44,168 nucleotides of DNA from Porphyromonadaceae bacterium (GCA_003517675.1 DPAC01000090.1:1-44168); one strand, 5' to 3'; numbered from the stretch's first letter, positions 33,698-42,047 are shown. The notes: generated by a model from the letters alone, not told the origin. Translations and numbers: made by a program.

Positions 33698-33914
33698 GTT
33701 GTATCCGGTTGTTTCCTCATAGAGTAATTTCTTTTTTGACTTCTTCAGCAGGAGCATCACTGGCAGCCGGATCTTGGTATCGAAGTTGTATGGTCATAAA
33801 ATGGGAAATTATCGTAACTACTCAGGTACCCCCGATCAGAGAGAGAGAGTCCTGACTATTCGTCAATAACTATGCTATACTCGACTTTCAATTTGGTCTT
33901 GGCCGGTCTCAGTT
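33698..33914. other. Gap between the orphan-unit terminator and the hicA remnant
   Basis: This 217-bp stretch has no gene, promoter box or hairpin that I can support. A short GA repeat (agagagagag) occurs near 33840. Confidence 0.4.
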
Positions 33915-34130
33915 TCAGGCGAGCTTTGAGACGCCAAGAGCACGCAGAATCTGCTACACAATAAATTCAGGTACAGGGTCTATATGTGTCTGAATAATTA
34001 TTGGTCGAAGTAGATCTGAACGAGTCCATTTTTCATGACCTCCACTCATACCGATACATTTGCACCCACATTTCTTGAGGAACTCCCGCATGTCTGCCAA
34101 TTTAACATTGGAAAGCTTTTGGGTACTCAT
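33915..34130 (-). pseudogene. hicA: HicA toxin gene with premature stop
   Basis: The ATG at 34130 opens MSTQKLSNVKLADMREFLKK, then GGHEKW with the likely catalytic His32, then IIIQTHIDPVPEFIV, and a TAG at codon 59 (33954-33956). In the same frame QILRALGVSKLA follows to a TGA at 33915. This is the normal HicA C-terminal segment, so the stop looks like a point mutation (for example AAG to TAG). HicA toxins are small mRNA-cutting enzymes with a double-stranded-RNA-binding-like fold; loss of the last dozen residues probably weakens or kills it. The start overlaps the hicB stop by one base (TAATG). A 58-residue product could still be made. Confidence 0.75.
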
Positions 34131-34507
34131 TACGAGGCAAATTCAATTTCTGTATTGAATTTAGCGTAGTCTTTATTTAAGATTTCACGAAATGCCTCAT
34201 TTCGTTTCAGCAAATCTTCAAGTTTCGGGGCTTTAATGTCTTGCGACTTTTTCCCACGGACATTCCACCCGTGCTTCATCAAGTCTTCATGCAGCGTATT
34301 TTTGTTGATACAGTAAGTAACATGCTGTTTAAATACCTCCGAAAATGATTCTTTTGCCTCTTCTATACTATACCCATAACCTGACAAGTCAAGTGCGGGG
34401 CAATACACAATATACACCCCCTCATCCATAAAAGAGTATAATTCAAGTTTAGCTTTCACACCAGCTTTAGAAGTGCTCAATTCTCCGGTGAAAATTAAAT
34501 CAACCAT
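34130..34507 (-). CDS. hicB: HicB-family antitoxin
   Basis: With the start at 34507 the protein has 125 residues: a partially degraded RNase H-like domain (KAKLELYSFMDEGVYIVYCPALDLSGYGYSIEEA) and a helical C-terminal part (EDLLKRNEAFREILNKDYAKF) of the type seen in Bacteroidetes HicB. It should neutralise HicA and repress its own operon. The open frame up to 34627 crosses the promoter and is not used. Antitoxin-before-toxin order is seen. A perfect promoter and a palindrome lie directly upstream. With the toxin damaged, the antitoxin may be kept for repression or protection, or may simply not have decayed yet. Confidence 0.82.
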   Translation of the reverse strand: MVDLIFTGELSTSKAGVKAKLELYSFMDEGVYIVYCPALDLSGYGYSIEEAKESFSEVFKQHVTYCINKNTLHEDLMKHGWNVRGKKSQDIKAPKLEDLLKRNEAFREILNKDYAKFNTEIEFAS

Positions 34508-34529
34508 TACGGAATTCAAAAATTTTACT

Positions 34530-34543
34530 GCACATTGCTGTGC
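34530..34543. promoter_or_regulatory. Palindrome at the hicB transcription start, probable operator
   Basis: GCACA (34530-34534) and TGTGC (34539-34543) form a perfect dyad with a 4-bp centre. It touches the -7 box and covers the predicted start point near 34537, a classic place for HicB autorepression. Confidence 0.5.
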
Positions 34544-34575
34544 AAAAGTAGTCAATAACTCATTTGCTAAGCAAA
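34543..34575 (-). promoter_or_regulatory. Promoter of hicB-hicA
   Basis: On the minus strand TTTG (34572-34575), 21 bp, then TACTTTTG (34543-34550) matches the Bacteroidetes consensus exactly. Predicted start is near 34537, about 30 nt before the hicB ATG. Confidence 0.75.
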
Positions 34576-34741
34576 AAAAAGGCGTTAAAAGTTTATCTTT
34601 AATCAGCAAATTTGAGTATGCTCCCAAAAAACCTGTTTATCAATCAATAACTGATGTTTCGCAGTTAAAAAAGAAGCTGATAATCAAGGCTCGTAGGAAA
34701 CGCGTTCGCAGAGAAAAGGTTTTATGTTTTGAAAAGCTCTC

Positions 34742-35335
34742 CTAATCCGTTGTAAGAATCATTTTGTGCTCTTCGGCCATTTTGCGCAGGTTGAGGATGG
34801 CATAGCGCATGCGCCCAAGCGCGGTGTTGACGCTCACACCGGTTGTATCGGCAATTTCCTTGAAACTTAGATCTTTGTAGTAGCGCATTTCCAGTACCTC
34901 GCGCTGCGGAACGGGCAGGTAGCCGACAAGCTTTTTGACATCGCTGAGCACCTGTGTACGCACCATTTCTACCTCCACGGTATCCTCACACAGAGCAGAA
35001 TTGTTCCACAGATCCAGCTCATGATCATCGTTGGAAACAGTGTTTTCGATTTTCTTCTGCCGAAAATAGTCGATCATCAGGTTGTGTGCAATGCGCATGA
35101 GCCAGGAGCGGAAACGGCCACTCTCGGTGTAGCGTCCCTGCCGGATGGTGGTGATTGCCTTGCAGAAAGTCTCCTGAAAGAAATCGTCTGCGAGATTTTT
35201 GTTCCGTACCGTGTAGAGGATATAGGCGTATAGCACCTGCTGGTGTCTGTCCAGTAACCGATCAAACGCCTCATTGTTGCCGCCGGCATACAAAACGACC
35301 AACTCCTCATCAGTCATTGTGCTGAGAATATCCAT
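34742..35335 (-). CDS. ECF-type RNA polymerase sigma factor
   Basis: This 197-residue sigma factor has region 2 (ADDFFQETFCKAI, then GRFRSWLMRIAHNLMIDYF) and region 4 (LPVPQREVLEMRYYKDLSF followed by a helix-turn-helix in EIADTTGVSVNTALGRMRYA), and lacks region 3. ECF factors redirect RNA polymerase to stress or envelope genes. No anti-sigma gene is adjacent, which is common for this group in Bacteroidetes. A start at codon 7 (MTDEEL) is also possible. The gene is divergent from the secreted barrel-like gene, with a 462-bp gap. Targets are unknown. Confidence 0.92.
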   Translation of the reverse strand: MDILSTMTDEELVVLYAGGNNEAFDRLLDRHQQVLYAYILYTVRNKNLADDFFQETFCKAITTIRQGRYTESGRFRSWLMRIAHNLMIDYFRQKKIENTVSNDDHELDLWNNSALCEDTVEVEMVRTQVLSDVKKLVGYLPVPQREVLEMRYYKDLSFKEIADTTGVSVNTALGRMRYAILNLRKMAEEHKMILTTD

Positions 35336-35797
35336 AGCTTTACTGCTTTAATTGTTATGTACAATAATCGGAGTAAAGTGGACTTATAGGCAATCGGTTT
35401 TAGCGTTTGTTATTATTCGGTAACAAAGTAAATGAAAAAAGAGCGATCAAGCAACTCTAAAAAGTTAAATGAGCAACAAGATGGGCAGAAATACAGCTCA
35501 ATGAACGATTTTTTTGGTTCATTTAACGATCTCTGTGCAGCGAATTGTGCCCCAAAAGCATCCCAATTGTATCACGCTAAAACACAAACAATAAATCAAT
35601 TTCTATGAAACGAGCATTTAAACCGTTTACACCCATGTTGATGACTAAAAGCGAGTTCCATGAGGAGATTATCTTTTGCGCCGACTACATCAGACAACAA
35701 GCCTGCACTGGTTGCATACAGGGTTTAATTCATTCTTCCGGTTAAAAAAAGTTCTTAACTTTGCTGACAAGGTATTCATTTCAAAGCGCTAATTCCA
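35336..35797. other. 462-bp gap with a small open frame and a -7 box
   Basis: Contents: a hairpin AATGAAC/GTTCATT at 35500-35523; a 46-codon plus-strand frame at 35605-35745 starting MKRAFKPFTPMLMTKSEFHE and containing three cysteines, unrecognised and possibly chance; and TAACTTTG at 35756-35763, a good -7 box 35 bp before the secreted-protein ATG. I find no matching TAnnTTTG box for the sigma gene on the minus strand. Confidence 0.45.
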
Positions 35798-36688
35798 ATG
35801 AGACGTTTTTATCTTCCAATGATGATGTTGCTCCTTCTTACCGCTCTTCATGCACAGGATATCCAGGTGAAGCAGGATAGCCTCAGGCTGAAAACAGGAA
35901 AAGCAACAGAGCAAGAGATCGATTCACTGACGATTGATCGCAACGAAACAGTGCCGCTGCGTTTGCCCCGCCTCAACCCGGCAGAGAACCTGGAACCAAA
36001 GTTTACCCCCTATCAGCGTCACATTGTCACCATCAACAGAGAGAGTAGCAACACCCTGCTGCCTTCCATACAGTGGTCCGGTGCCGCCAGCGACCGGATC
36101 AACTCAAAAAGCCGTACGGCCGTCGCCACAATGCTGCCTGCAAGCAACCTGCTGCTCTATGGCTCCGCCACACTGGGACTGGTGGAGACCCCTTACTTTG
36201 GCAAGGCTAACTACTACAACCTGAATGCCGGGGCACAATATCTCCTCTCCCCACAACTTAAACTGGGGGCGAGTGCTAGCTACTACTCCGACTTTGGAGT
36301 GCTTCCCCTCTGGAGCACGGGGCTGGATGCAAGCTACCATGTGAGCCGGAACCTACAGATCGATGGTGGTCTCATCTATATGCAAACGGCCGGCAATATG
36401 TTCGGACTCTCCCAGTCTGCCGTGACGATGGACCTGCATGGTCGTTACCGGCTGAACGACGACTGGTTCCTGAATGCCTATGGTGGGATGCCGGTGATGC
36501 AGCAGAACAACCGTCCCGGAATTCCCATGATGCCGGTGATGAACACCCCCTACTATGGCGGTTCAGTGGAGTACTGGTTCAACAGCACCACCGGTGTGGA
36601 GTCTGGCGTGATCTGGATGCGCGACATGTTCACCGGAAAGATGCGCCCGCAACCCAAGTTGGAACTACTTTTCAGACCGGGAAGATAA
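35798..36688 (+). CDS. Secreted, probably outer-membrane, protein of unknown function
   Basis: This 296-residue protein has a cleavable signal peptide (MRRFYLPMMMLLLLTALHAQ). A short linker rich in charged residues follows, and then from about residue 95 alternating beta-strand segments with aromatic residues (LLLYGSATLGLVETP, LKLGASASYYSDFG, WFLNAYGGMPVM, GGSVEYWFNSTTG). The strand pattern suggests a small outer-membrane beta-barrel. I do not recognise a named family. The -7 box TAACTTTG at 35756-35763 and a hairpin after the stop suggest a single-gene transcript. It is divergent from the ECF sigma gene, which might control it, but this is only positional. Confidence 0.7.
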   Translation: MRRFYLPMMMLLLLTALHAQDIQVKQDSLRLKTGKATEQEIDSLTIDRNETVPLRLPRLNPAENLEPKFTPYQRHIVTINRESSNTLLPSIQWSGAASDRINSKSRTAVATMLPASNLLLYGSATLGLVETPYFGKANYYNLNAGAQYLLSPQLKLGASASYYSDFGVLPLWSTGLDASYHVSRNLQIDGGLIYMQTAGNMFGLSQSAVTMDLHGRYRLNDDWFLNAYGGMPVMQQNNRPGIPMMPVMNTPYYGGSVEYWFNSTTGVESGVIWMRDMFTGKMRPQPKLELLFRPGR

Positions 36689-36692
36689 TACG

Positions 36693-36721
36693 GAAGAGGG
36701 CCCTTTTCCGGAGCCCTCTTC
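36693..36721. terminator. Hairpin between convergent genes
   Basis: GAAGAGGGC (36693-36701) pairs perfectly with GCCCTCTTC (36713-36721) around an 11-nt loop. There is no T-tract on either side, but the 9-bp stem between two convergent genes suggests a shared terminator. Confidence 0.6.
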
Positions 36722-36746
36722 ATCCCAACCCTATGTCCTGTTTGCT

Positions 36747-38471
36747 TTACTCGATTACACTCAGATCTGGCTTATAGTAGGCCATCTCCTCGATGCCAGA
36801 GCGGGTGATGAAGTTGCAGTTCTTCAACACCTCCACCTCTCCGTAATGGATATAGACCTCGGCGCTGTGGCGGAACAAGGCGGCATCCTTGTTGGCATCC
36901 TGCAGCAGCAGGTGTCCCATCACCAGATGTCCGGCACATTCAACCAGGCGGCGAGCGTGGAAATCGAGATAATCCTCATTCTTCTGGCTGATGACCAGCT
37001 CAACCGATTTCTCATACATCTCCGCCATCTGCTTCAGCACCCGCTTCAACTGTTCCAACTCCGGAGCTACCGGCATCGCTTCATATTCTTTGATGCGCTG
37101 CAGGTAGGTACCAGTGGTGACGTGGCGGATGGCAGCCACCACCTGCAGCTGCGTGGTGCCCTCGTAGATGTTGGTGATACGGGCATCACGGTAGAGTCGC
37201 TCGCACTTATAATCCTTCATATACCCGGAGCCGCCGTGCACCTGAATGGCGTCGTAGGCATTCTGGTTGGCATACTCACTGCTCATCGCCTTGCCCAGGG
37301 GGGTGAAAGCATCCGCCAGGCGGGAGTACCGTTTCATCTCATCCCGTTCTTCGGGCAACAGCTTCCTTTCGCGACCAATATCCTCAAGCGTCTTATAGAT
37401 ATCCACGAAGCGGCTGGTCTCATAGAGCATGGTGCGGGCAGCGTCGGTCCGGGCACGCATGTTGGCCAGCATCTCATAGACCGGCGGAAACTCAATGATC
37501 GGCTTTCCGAACTGGCGGCGTTCCAGGGCATAGCTGTAAGCCTCCCGTACCGCGGCTTCACAAAGGCCCACCGACTGGGCAATGATTCCGAGGCGGGCAC
37601 CGTTCATCAACGACATCACATACTTGATCAGTCCCATGCGCCTTGTGCCCACCAGCTCAGCCTTGGCGTTCTTGAAGACCAGCTCGCAGGTGGGGGCTCC
37701 CTTGATGCCCATCTTGTTCTCGATGCGGCGTACATTCACTCCACCATTCCTCTTGTCGTAGATGAACATGGAGAGACCGCGGGCATCCTTGGTCCCCTCT
37801 TCTGAGCGGGCCAGCACCAGGTGGATATCGGCATCGCCGTTGGTGATAAAACGCTTCACCCCATTCAGGTACCACTGTTTCTCCTCCTCGTTGTAGGTAG
37901 CTTTGAGCATCACCGCCTGCAGGTCGGAGCCGGCATCCGGCTCGGTGAGGTCCATCGACATGGTCTCCCCCTGTACGATGCGGGGCAGGAACCGCTCCTT
38001 CTGCTCCTCGTCGGCAAACTCATAGATGGTTTCTCCGCAGTCCTGCAGCATCCAGATGTTCTGGAAGCTGGCATCGGCACGGCTCACGATGTCGGCGCTC
38101 ATCATGTAGGGCACCATGGGGAAGTTGAGCCCGCCAAACCTGCGCTTCAGGCCCATGCCCATCAGCTCCGCCTTGTTGAGTGCGTCGAGGTTCTGCTGTG
38201 TAGGGGCGGCATAGGTCACCCGTCCGTTTTCGACAGTAGGTCCGTTCTGATCAACCTCCTCGGCATTGGGTTCAATGATATCGGCACAGATCTCGCCCAC
38301 CACCTCCAGCACCTTGTCGTAGCTGTCCATGGCATCCTCGAAGTCCATCGGAGCGTAGTCATATTTCTCCTTTTCGGCATAGTTTCTCTCTTTCAGTTCC
38401 ACGATCCGCTTCATCAGCGGGTGGTGCAGGTAGTGGCGGAACTGGGGTGTATCGGTATAAAAATTGGCCAT
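36747..38471 (-). CDS. Acyl-CoA dehydrogenase with C-terminal extension
   Basis: This 574-residue flavoenzyme oxidises (or, in fermenters, forms by the reverse reaction) the alpha-beta bond of acyl-CoA. Typical motifs are MDLTEPDAGSDLQAV, GVKRFITNGDAD, ALERRQFGKPI, QVHGGSGYMKDYKCER and IYEGTTQLQ, the last holding the likely catalytic glutamate. About 130 residues after the usual end make it longer than the roughly 380-residue butyryl-CoA dehydrogenase. It is the third gene after etfB and etfA, with 9 bp from etfA, so its electrons pass to that ETF. A role in butyrate or branched-chain acid formation from amino acids is plausible for this phylum; the substrate is not shown. Confidence 0.94.
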   Translation of the reverse strand: MANFYTDTPQFRHYLHHPLMKRIVELKERNYAEKEKYDYAPMDFEDAMDSYDKVLEVVGEICADIIEPNAEEVDQNGPTVENGRVTYAAPTQQNLDALNKAELMGMGLKRRFGGLNFPMVPYMMSADIVSRADASFQNIWMLQDCGETIYEFADEEQKERFLPRIVQGETMSMDLTEPDAGSDLQAVMLKATYNEEEKQWYLNGVKRFITNGDADIHLVLARSEEGTKDARGLSMFIYDKRNGGVNVRRIENKMGIKGAPTCELVFKNAKAELVGTRRMGLIKYVMSLMNGARLGIIAQSVGLCEAAVREAYSYALERRQFGKPIIEFPPVYEMLANMRARTDAARTMLYETSRFVDIYKTLEDIGRERKLLPEERDEMKRYSRLADAFTPLGKAMSSEYANQNAYDAIQVHGGSGYMKDYKCERLYRDARITNIYEGTTQLQVVAAIRHVTTGTYLQRIKEYEAMPVAPELEQLKRVLKQMAEMYEKSVELVISQKNEDYLDFHARRLVECAGHLVMGHLLLQDANKDAALFRHSAEVYIHYGEVEVLKNCNFITRSGIEEMAYYKPDLSVIE

Positions 38472-38480
38472 AATCGTTCT

Positions 38481-39500
38481 CTACTTGGTATTTTTCCTGT
38501 AATATTTGATCATCTTCGGAATCACGGTTTCGATGTCGCCGGTGATGACATAGTCGGCGATGCTGTTGATGGGTGCACTGGGGTCGTTGTTGATCGAGAT
38601 GATCAGTGAGCTCTCCTGCATGCCTGCGATATGCTGTATCTGTCCCGAGATGCCGCAGGCGATGTAGAGCTTTGGGCGTACGGTGACGCCAGTCTGACCG
38701 ATCTGCCGTTCATGTTCGGCGAAGCCGGCATCGACGGCGGCACGGGAGGCGCCCACCTCGGCATCCAGCACGTCGGCGAGCTGGTAAAGCAGGTCGAAGT
38801 TCTCTTTCGAACCCACACCATAGCCACCCGAGACAATGATGGGGGCATTCTTGATGTTCACCTTCGACTGTTCGATGTGACGATCAATGATGGAGACGAC
38901 AAAATCCTCCTCCTTCACGAAGTCGTTCACCTGGTGCTCCACCACCTCTCCTTTGTAATAGGGATCAAGGATCTCCTTTTTCATCACCCCCTCGCGCACC
39001 GTGGCCATCTGCGGCCGATGGTCGGGGTTGATGATCCAGGCCACGATGTTGCCGCCAAAGGCAGGACGAATCTGATAGAGCAGGTTCTTATAAACCTTCC
39101 CTGTTTTCCTTTCTTCGTGATCACCTATCTCGAGTGAAGTACAGTCAGCGGTGAGCCCGCTACCCAGTGCCGAGGAGACCCGCGGTCCCAGGTCGCGGCC
39201 GATGATCGTGGCACCCATCAGGCAAATTTGTGGTTTCTCCTGTTTGAACAGTTCCACCAGAATGGAGGTATGAGGCAGCGTGGTGTAAGGTGACAAGCGA
39301 TCATCGCGGAAGATGTGCAGCCGGTCCACGCCATAGGGGAACACCTGTTCCGCGACGCTGTCAGTAGCTGCAGCGGCAGCGATAGCTTCAAGGCGACAAC
39401 CCAGTTGCGTAGCCAGTGAACGCCCCTTGGTAAGGAGCTCCTGGCTTACCTCTGCCACCCTACCCTCTTCCATTTCAAGATATACAAATAAATTGTTCAT
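38481..39500 (-). CDS. etfA: Electron transfer flavoprotein, alpha subunit
   Basis: The protein has an N-terminal ETF domain and the C-terminal FAD-binding block: VGASRAAVDAGF, then RPKLYIACGISGQIQHIAG and SIADYVITGDIETVIPKMI. It forms a heterodimer with EtfB that accepts electrons from the dehydrogenase encoded downstream. I prefer the ATG at 39500 (MNNLFVYLEMEEG), the usual family start, giving 339 residues. The in-frame ATG at 39518 directly abuts the etfB stop (TAA then ATG) and would add six residues; it may be used because of coupling. Confidence 0.94.
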   Translation of the reverse strand: MNNLFVYLEMEEGRVAEVSQELLTKGRSLATQLGCRLEAIAAAAATDSVAEQVFPYGVDRLHIFRDDRLSPYTTLPHTSILVELFKQEKPQICLMGATIIGRDLGPRVSSALGSGLTADCTSLEIGDHEERKTGKVYKNLLYQIRPAFGGNIVAWIINPDHRPQMATVREGVMKKEILDPYYKGEVVEHQVNDFVKEEDFVVSIIDRHIEQSKVNIKNAPIIVSGGYGVGSKENFDLLYQLADVLDAEVGASRAAVDAGFAEHERQIGQTGVTVRPKLYIACGISGQIQHIAGMQESSLIISINNDPSAPINSIADYVITGDIETVIPKMIKYYRKNTK

Positions 39501-39518
39501 GATCAATGTATTAGTCAT

Positions 39519-40391
39519 TTAACCTATGGTGTGATTTGCGATCAGCTCCCGCATCAACTCATCGATCTCGGCATCGCTGCCGGAGAGCCGTTTGCTCTCC
39601 TTGGCCTGGAAGACAACGTTTTCGATCTTCTTCACCTTGGTGGGTGAACCGGAGAGACCGCACTGCCTGGGATCAGCCTCCACATCGGCCACACTCCACT
39701 CGGTAAGGTTCAGGTAGGGACGGCTGCTGTAGATATCGATGTAATCGATATGCTCCACCTGCCGTTCAGTGATGGTCTTCGCATGTTTGTACTTTTGCAG
39801 CAGCTTGGCGTTACGAGGCCGGCAGGGTGCGGCCGAACCGTTCACGGTGATCACCGCTGGCAGCGGACACTCCACCACCTCCACGCCATGCTCCAGCCGG
39901 CGTTTCACCCTGATCTGTCCTGCTTTCACCTCCTCGATGGCTTCGGCATAAGTAATCTGTGGGATCCCCAGCTTCTCCGCGACCTGTGGTCCCACCTGAG
40001 CGGTGTCGCCATCAATGGCCTGTCTTCCGGAGAGAATGATGTCGTAGCTCCCCATCTTGTGCACTGCCATGGATAGGGCGTAAGAAGTGGCCAGTGTATC
40101 CGCACCGGCAAAGGCTCTATCGGTTAGCAACACACCGTCGTCAGCACCACGGAAGAGCCCTTCACGCAGGATCTCAGCAGCCCTGCCGGGGCCCATGGTG
40201 AGAAGGGTGATTTTTGTACCTGGGTAGCTCTCTTTGATCAGCAAAGCCTGCTCCAGTGCATTCAGATCTTCAGGGTTAAAGATGGCGGGTAGTGCCGCCC
40301 TGTTTACCGTTCCGTCGGCTTTCATTGCATCTTTCCCCACGTTGCGTGTATCGGGAACCTGCTTCGCCAACACAATAATATTAAATGCCAT
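39519..40391 (-). CDS. etfB: Electron transfer flavoprotein, beta subunit
   Basis: This 290-residue subunit starts MAFNIIVLAKQVPDTRNVG. It contains the LTMGPGRAAEILREGLFRGADDGVLLTD region and the signature near VKRRLEHGVEVVECPLPAVITV. With EtfA it carries electrons between the acyl-CoA dehydrogenase and another carrier; whether it bifurcates to ferredoxin cannot be settled from these motifs alone. I start at 40391 rather than the upstream ATG at 40400, since MAFNII matches homologues. It is first in the operon etfB-etfA-dehydrogenase, with a -7 box and a palindrome upstream. Confidence 0.94.
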   Translation of the reverse strand: MAFNIIVLAKQVPDTRNVGKDAMKADGTVNRAALPAIFNPEDLNALEQALLIKESYPGTKITLLTMGPGRAAEILREGLFRGADDGVLLTDRAFAGADTLATSYALSMAVHKMGSYDIILSGRQAIDGDTAQVGPQVAEKLGIPQITYAEAIEEVKAGQIRVKRRLEHGVEVVECPLPAVITVNGSAAPCRPRNAKLLQKYKHAKTITERQVEHIDYIDIYSSRPYLNLTEWSVADVEADPRQCGLSGSPTKVKKIENVVFQAKESKRLSGSDAEIDELMRELIANHTIG

Positions 40392-40437
40392 GTTCTTCAA
40401 AAATTGTTACGATCATGTCTGTTTCTATAAAGATTGG

Positions 40438-40445
40438 CAAATATA
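40438..40445 (-). promoter_or_regulatory. -7 box of the etfB-etfA-dehydrogenase operon
   Basis: The minus strand reads TATATTTG, 46 bp before the etfB ATG. The -33 position holds part of a palindrome rather than TTTG. Confidence 0.55.
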
Positions 40446-40455
40446 CACAAAAAAG

Positions 40456-40468
40456 AGTGTTCAACACT
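40456..40468. promoter_or_regulatory. 13-bp palindrome upstream of etfB, possible operator
   Basis: AGTGTT-C-AACACT is a perfect dyad located 10 bp upstream of the -7 box, across the expected -33 region. It is a good candidate site for a repressor or activator controlling the etf operon. The regulator is unknown and no regulator gene is adjacent. Confidence 0.45.
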
Positions 40469-40687
40469 TTTCCTGTCTACTTTTTTTATCAGTTGAAAAA
40501 ATGTCATCTATCATTAAACCAGGTGCCACTTCTTTGGTCAGAGATTGGCAAAAGATATTTTTCCCTAAACATATCTGAGCGATAAATGTTAATTATAGAG
40601 ATACGCATTACTAAAATCACCTCTTTGTAATCAGCCAAAGAATAGGAATATCTGAAGAACAGATCAGGTGAATAATTTTAAGCACAT

Positions 40688-41734
40688 ATGAAGCCTATCA
40701 AACTTATTTTAGCTCTCTTTTCTTTCATGCTGCTGGCCGGCTGTTCGGGAATCACGTTCCTAACCGTGGAAACAAGGGAGCCCGCACAAGTAACGCTCCC
40801 GTCAGATGTGCTCTCAATAGCCATCGTCAACAATGTGGTCACACAACCCGATGATGTGGGCCATACCCTTCAGCCTATCGGGCATTCGACAAGTGAAAAG
40901 GCAAGGGCCTCATGCGACAGCATTGCAATCTTCTATACAGAGGCATTGGCGCAGTTTCTGGAAGAGGAGGATTACTTTCACGAGGTACATTATGTAACCG
41001 AAGGGCTGCGCAAAGACAACGATTTTTTCAGAGAAGAACCATTGACACCTGACAGAATGAACGAGATTAGAAGAACGACCGGGGCCCAAGCCGTTGTCTC
41101 TCTAGACAAACTGATCCTTGAAACCCACATCAGGGAACATTACCGCCAACAGGGATACAGCTATGGTGAGATGACCGGCAGGATCCAGTCGCTGATAAGA
41201 GTTTATCTCCCCACCTTGGAGGGAAAGATACCAGCGGTTCATTACACCGACAGCCTTAAATGGGAAGGGTTTGACATCCAGGATGAGAGGGCTTATGCTG
41301 AGTTGATGCTTCCTTCGCGAGAGGAGGCTATGAAACAGTTGGCTGTCCGTGCCGCTGAAAAAATGACCTATGTCTTTGCCCCGCACTGGGAGATGCAGAA
41401 CAGGTGGTATTACACACTGCCCTCCTCGCTGATGAGAGAAGGTGAGGCTTATGCCAAAACGGCCGACTGGCTTCGCGCCATAGAGAAATGGGAAGCTTTC
41501 TATAACAGGAGCTCCAAAAAAATTGACCGTGCAAAAGCAGCTAACAACATTGCTTTGGCCTATGAGATGCTGGATGAGATGCAGCAGTCCTATGAGTGGG
41601 CCACACGCGCCAATGAACTTTTTATTGAATCCACCGCTCCAAATTCACTCGAGCGGAGGAGATCACTGTTGTACAAGGATGAGATTGCCAGGCGATTGAA
41701 CACACTCAACCAGATCAATATGAATGAGATGTGA
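40688..41734 (+). CDS. DUF6340-like lipoprotein with C-terminal TPR-like helices
   Basis: This 348-residue protein has a lipoprotein signal ending in LLAGC (Cys19), so it is an envelope lipoprotein. Residues 25-230 form a mixed domain of a kind I associate with Bacteroidales DUF6340, with YTEALAQFLEEEDYFHEV and TGAQAVVSLDKLILET. The end carries helical repeats resembling TPRs (AYAKTADWLRAIEKWEAFYN, then AANNIALAYEMLDEMQQSYE). Function is unknown; binding of another envelope component is a reasonable guess. It is followed by rho. A long hairpin covers its stop codon. Confidence 0.75.
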   Translation: MKPIKLILALFSFMLLAGCSGITFLTVETREPAQVTLPSDVLSIAIVNNVVTQPDDVGHTLQPIGHSTSEKARASCDSIAIFYTEALAQFLEEEDYFHEVHYVTEGLRKDNDFFREEPLTPDRMNEIRRTTGAQAVVSLDKLILETHIREHYRQQGYSYGEMTGRIQSLIRVYLPTLEGKIPAVHYTDSLKWEGFDIQDERAYAELMLPSREEAMKQLAVRAAEKMTYVFAPHWEMQNRWYYTLPSSLMREGEAYAKTADWLRAIEKWEAFYNRSSKKIDRAKAANNIALAYEMLDEMQQSYEWATRANELFIESTAPNSLERRRSLLYKDEIARRLNTLNQINMNEM

Positions 41735-41760
41735 GCGACAAAGTCATCACATCTCATTCA
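41721..41760 (+). terminator. 14-bp perfect inverted repeat over the lipoprotein stop codon
   Basis: TGAATGAGATGTGA (41721-41734) pairs perfectly with TCACATCTCATTCA (41747-41760) around a 12-nt loop; the stop codon is the end of the left arm. There is no immediate T-tract. It could protect the 3' end of the mRNA or help end transcription before rho. Confidence 0.6.
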
Positions 41761-42047
41761 AAGATCAGAAAGAGATGCTTTTTCCCGCTCATGATGTGTA
41801 CCACACCGTAAAAAAAAAAAAACAGGACAAACGATATTGATTATCAAAAAAAAGATTACCTTTGCAACAGAATCTTCAAGAGTACATTAACTCACTACTG
41901 TTATTCATTTGCTTTTATTTCAATTTGTATATATATCCGGTCGTTTTGCTAAAGGAAAAAATGGATCATCCGCATCCGTTATGCAAATCTGACACCATTC
42001 TTAACAATATTTCAAACAAAAAAACGTAACGATTTTTTTTAAACCAA
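41761..42047 (+). promoter_or_regulatory. rho leader with -7 box and possible leader peptide
   Basis: TACCTTTG at 41857-41864 is a good -7 box, giving a leader of about 175 nt before rho. Within it, ATG 41961 opens a 22-codon frame starting MDHPHPLCKSDTI and ending at 42029, preceded by AAAGGAAAAA, a possible ribosome site, and ending 18 bp before rho. A long regulated leader would fit rho, which often controls its own transcription, but the peptide may be chance. Confidence 0.4.

Noticed and set aside
34473..34745. 90-codon plus-strand frame overlapping hicB's 5' region
   Set aside because: It overlaps the hicB promoter in the opposite direction and ends in a lysine/arginine run without family features.
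36846..37805. 319-codon plus-strand frame opposite the acyl-CoA dehydrogenase
   Set aside because: Antisense shadow with histidine- and leucine-rich composition typical of reverse-read GC-rich genes.
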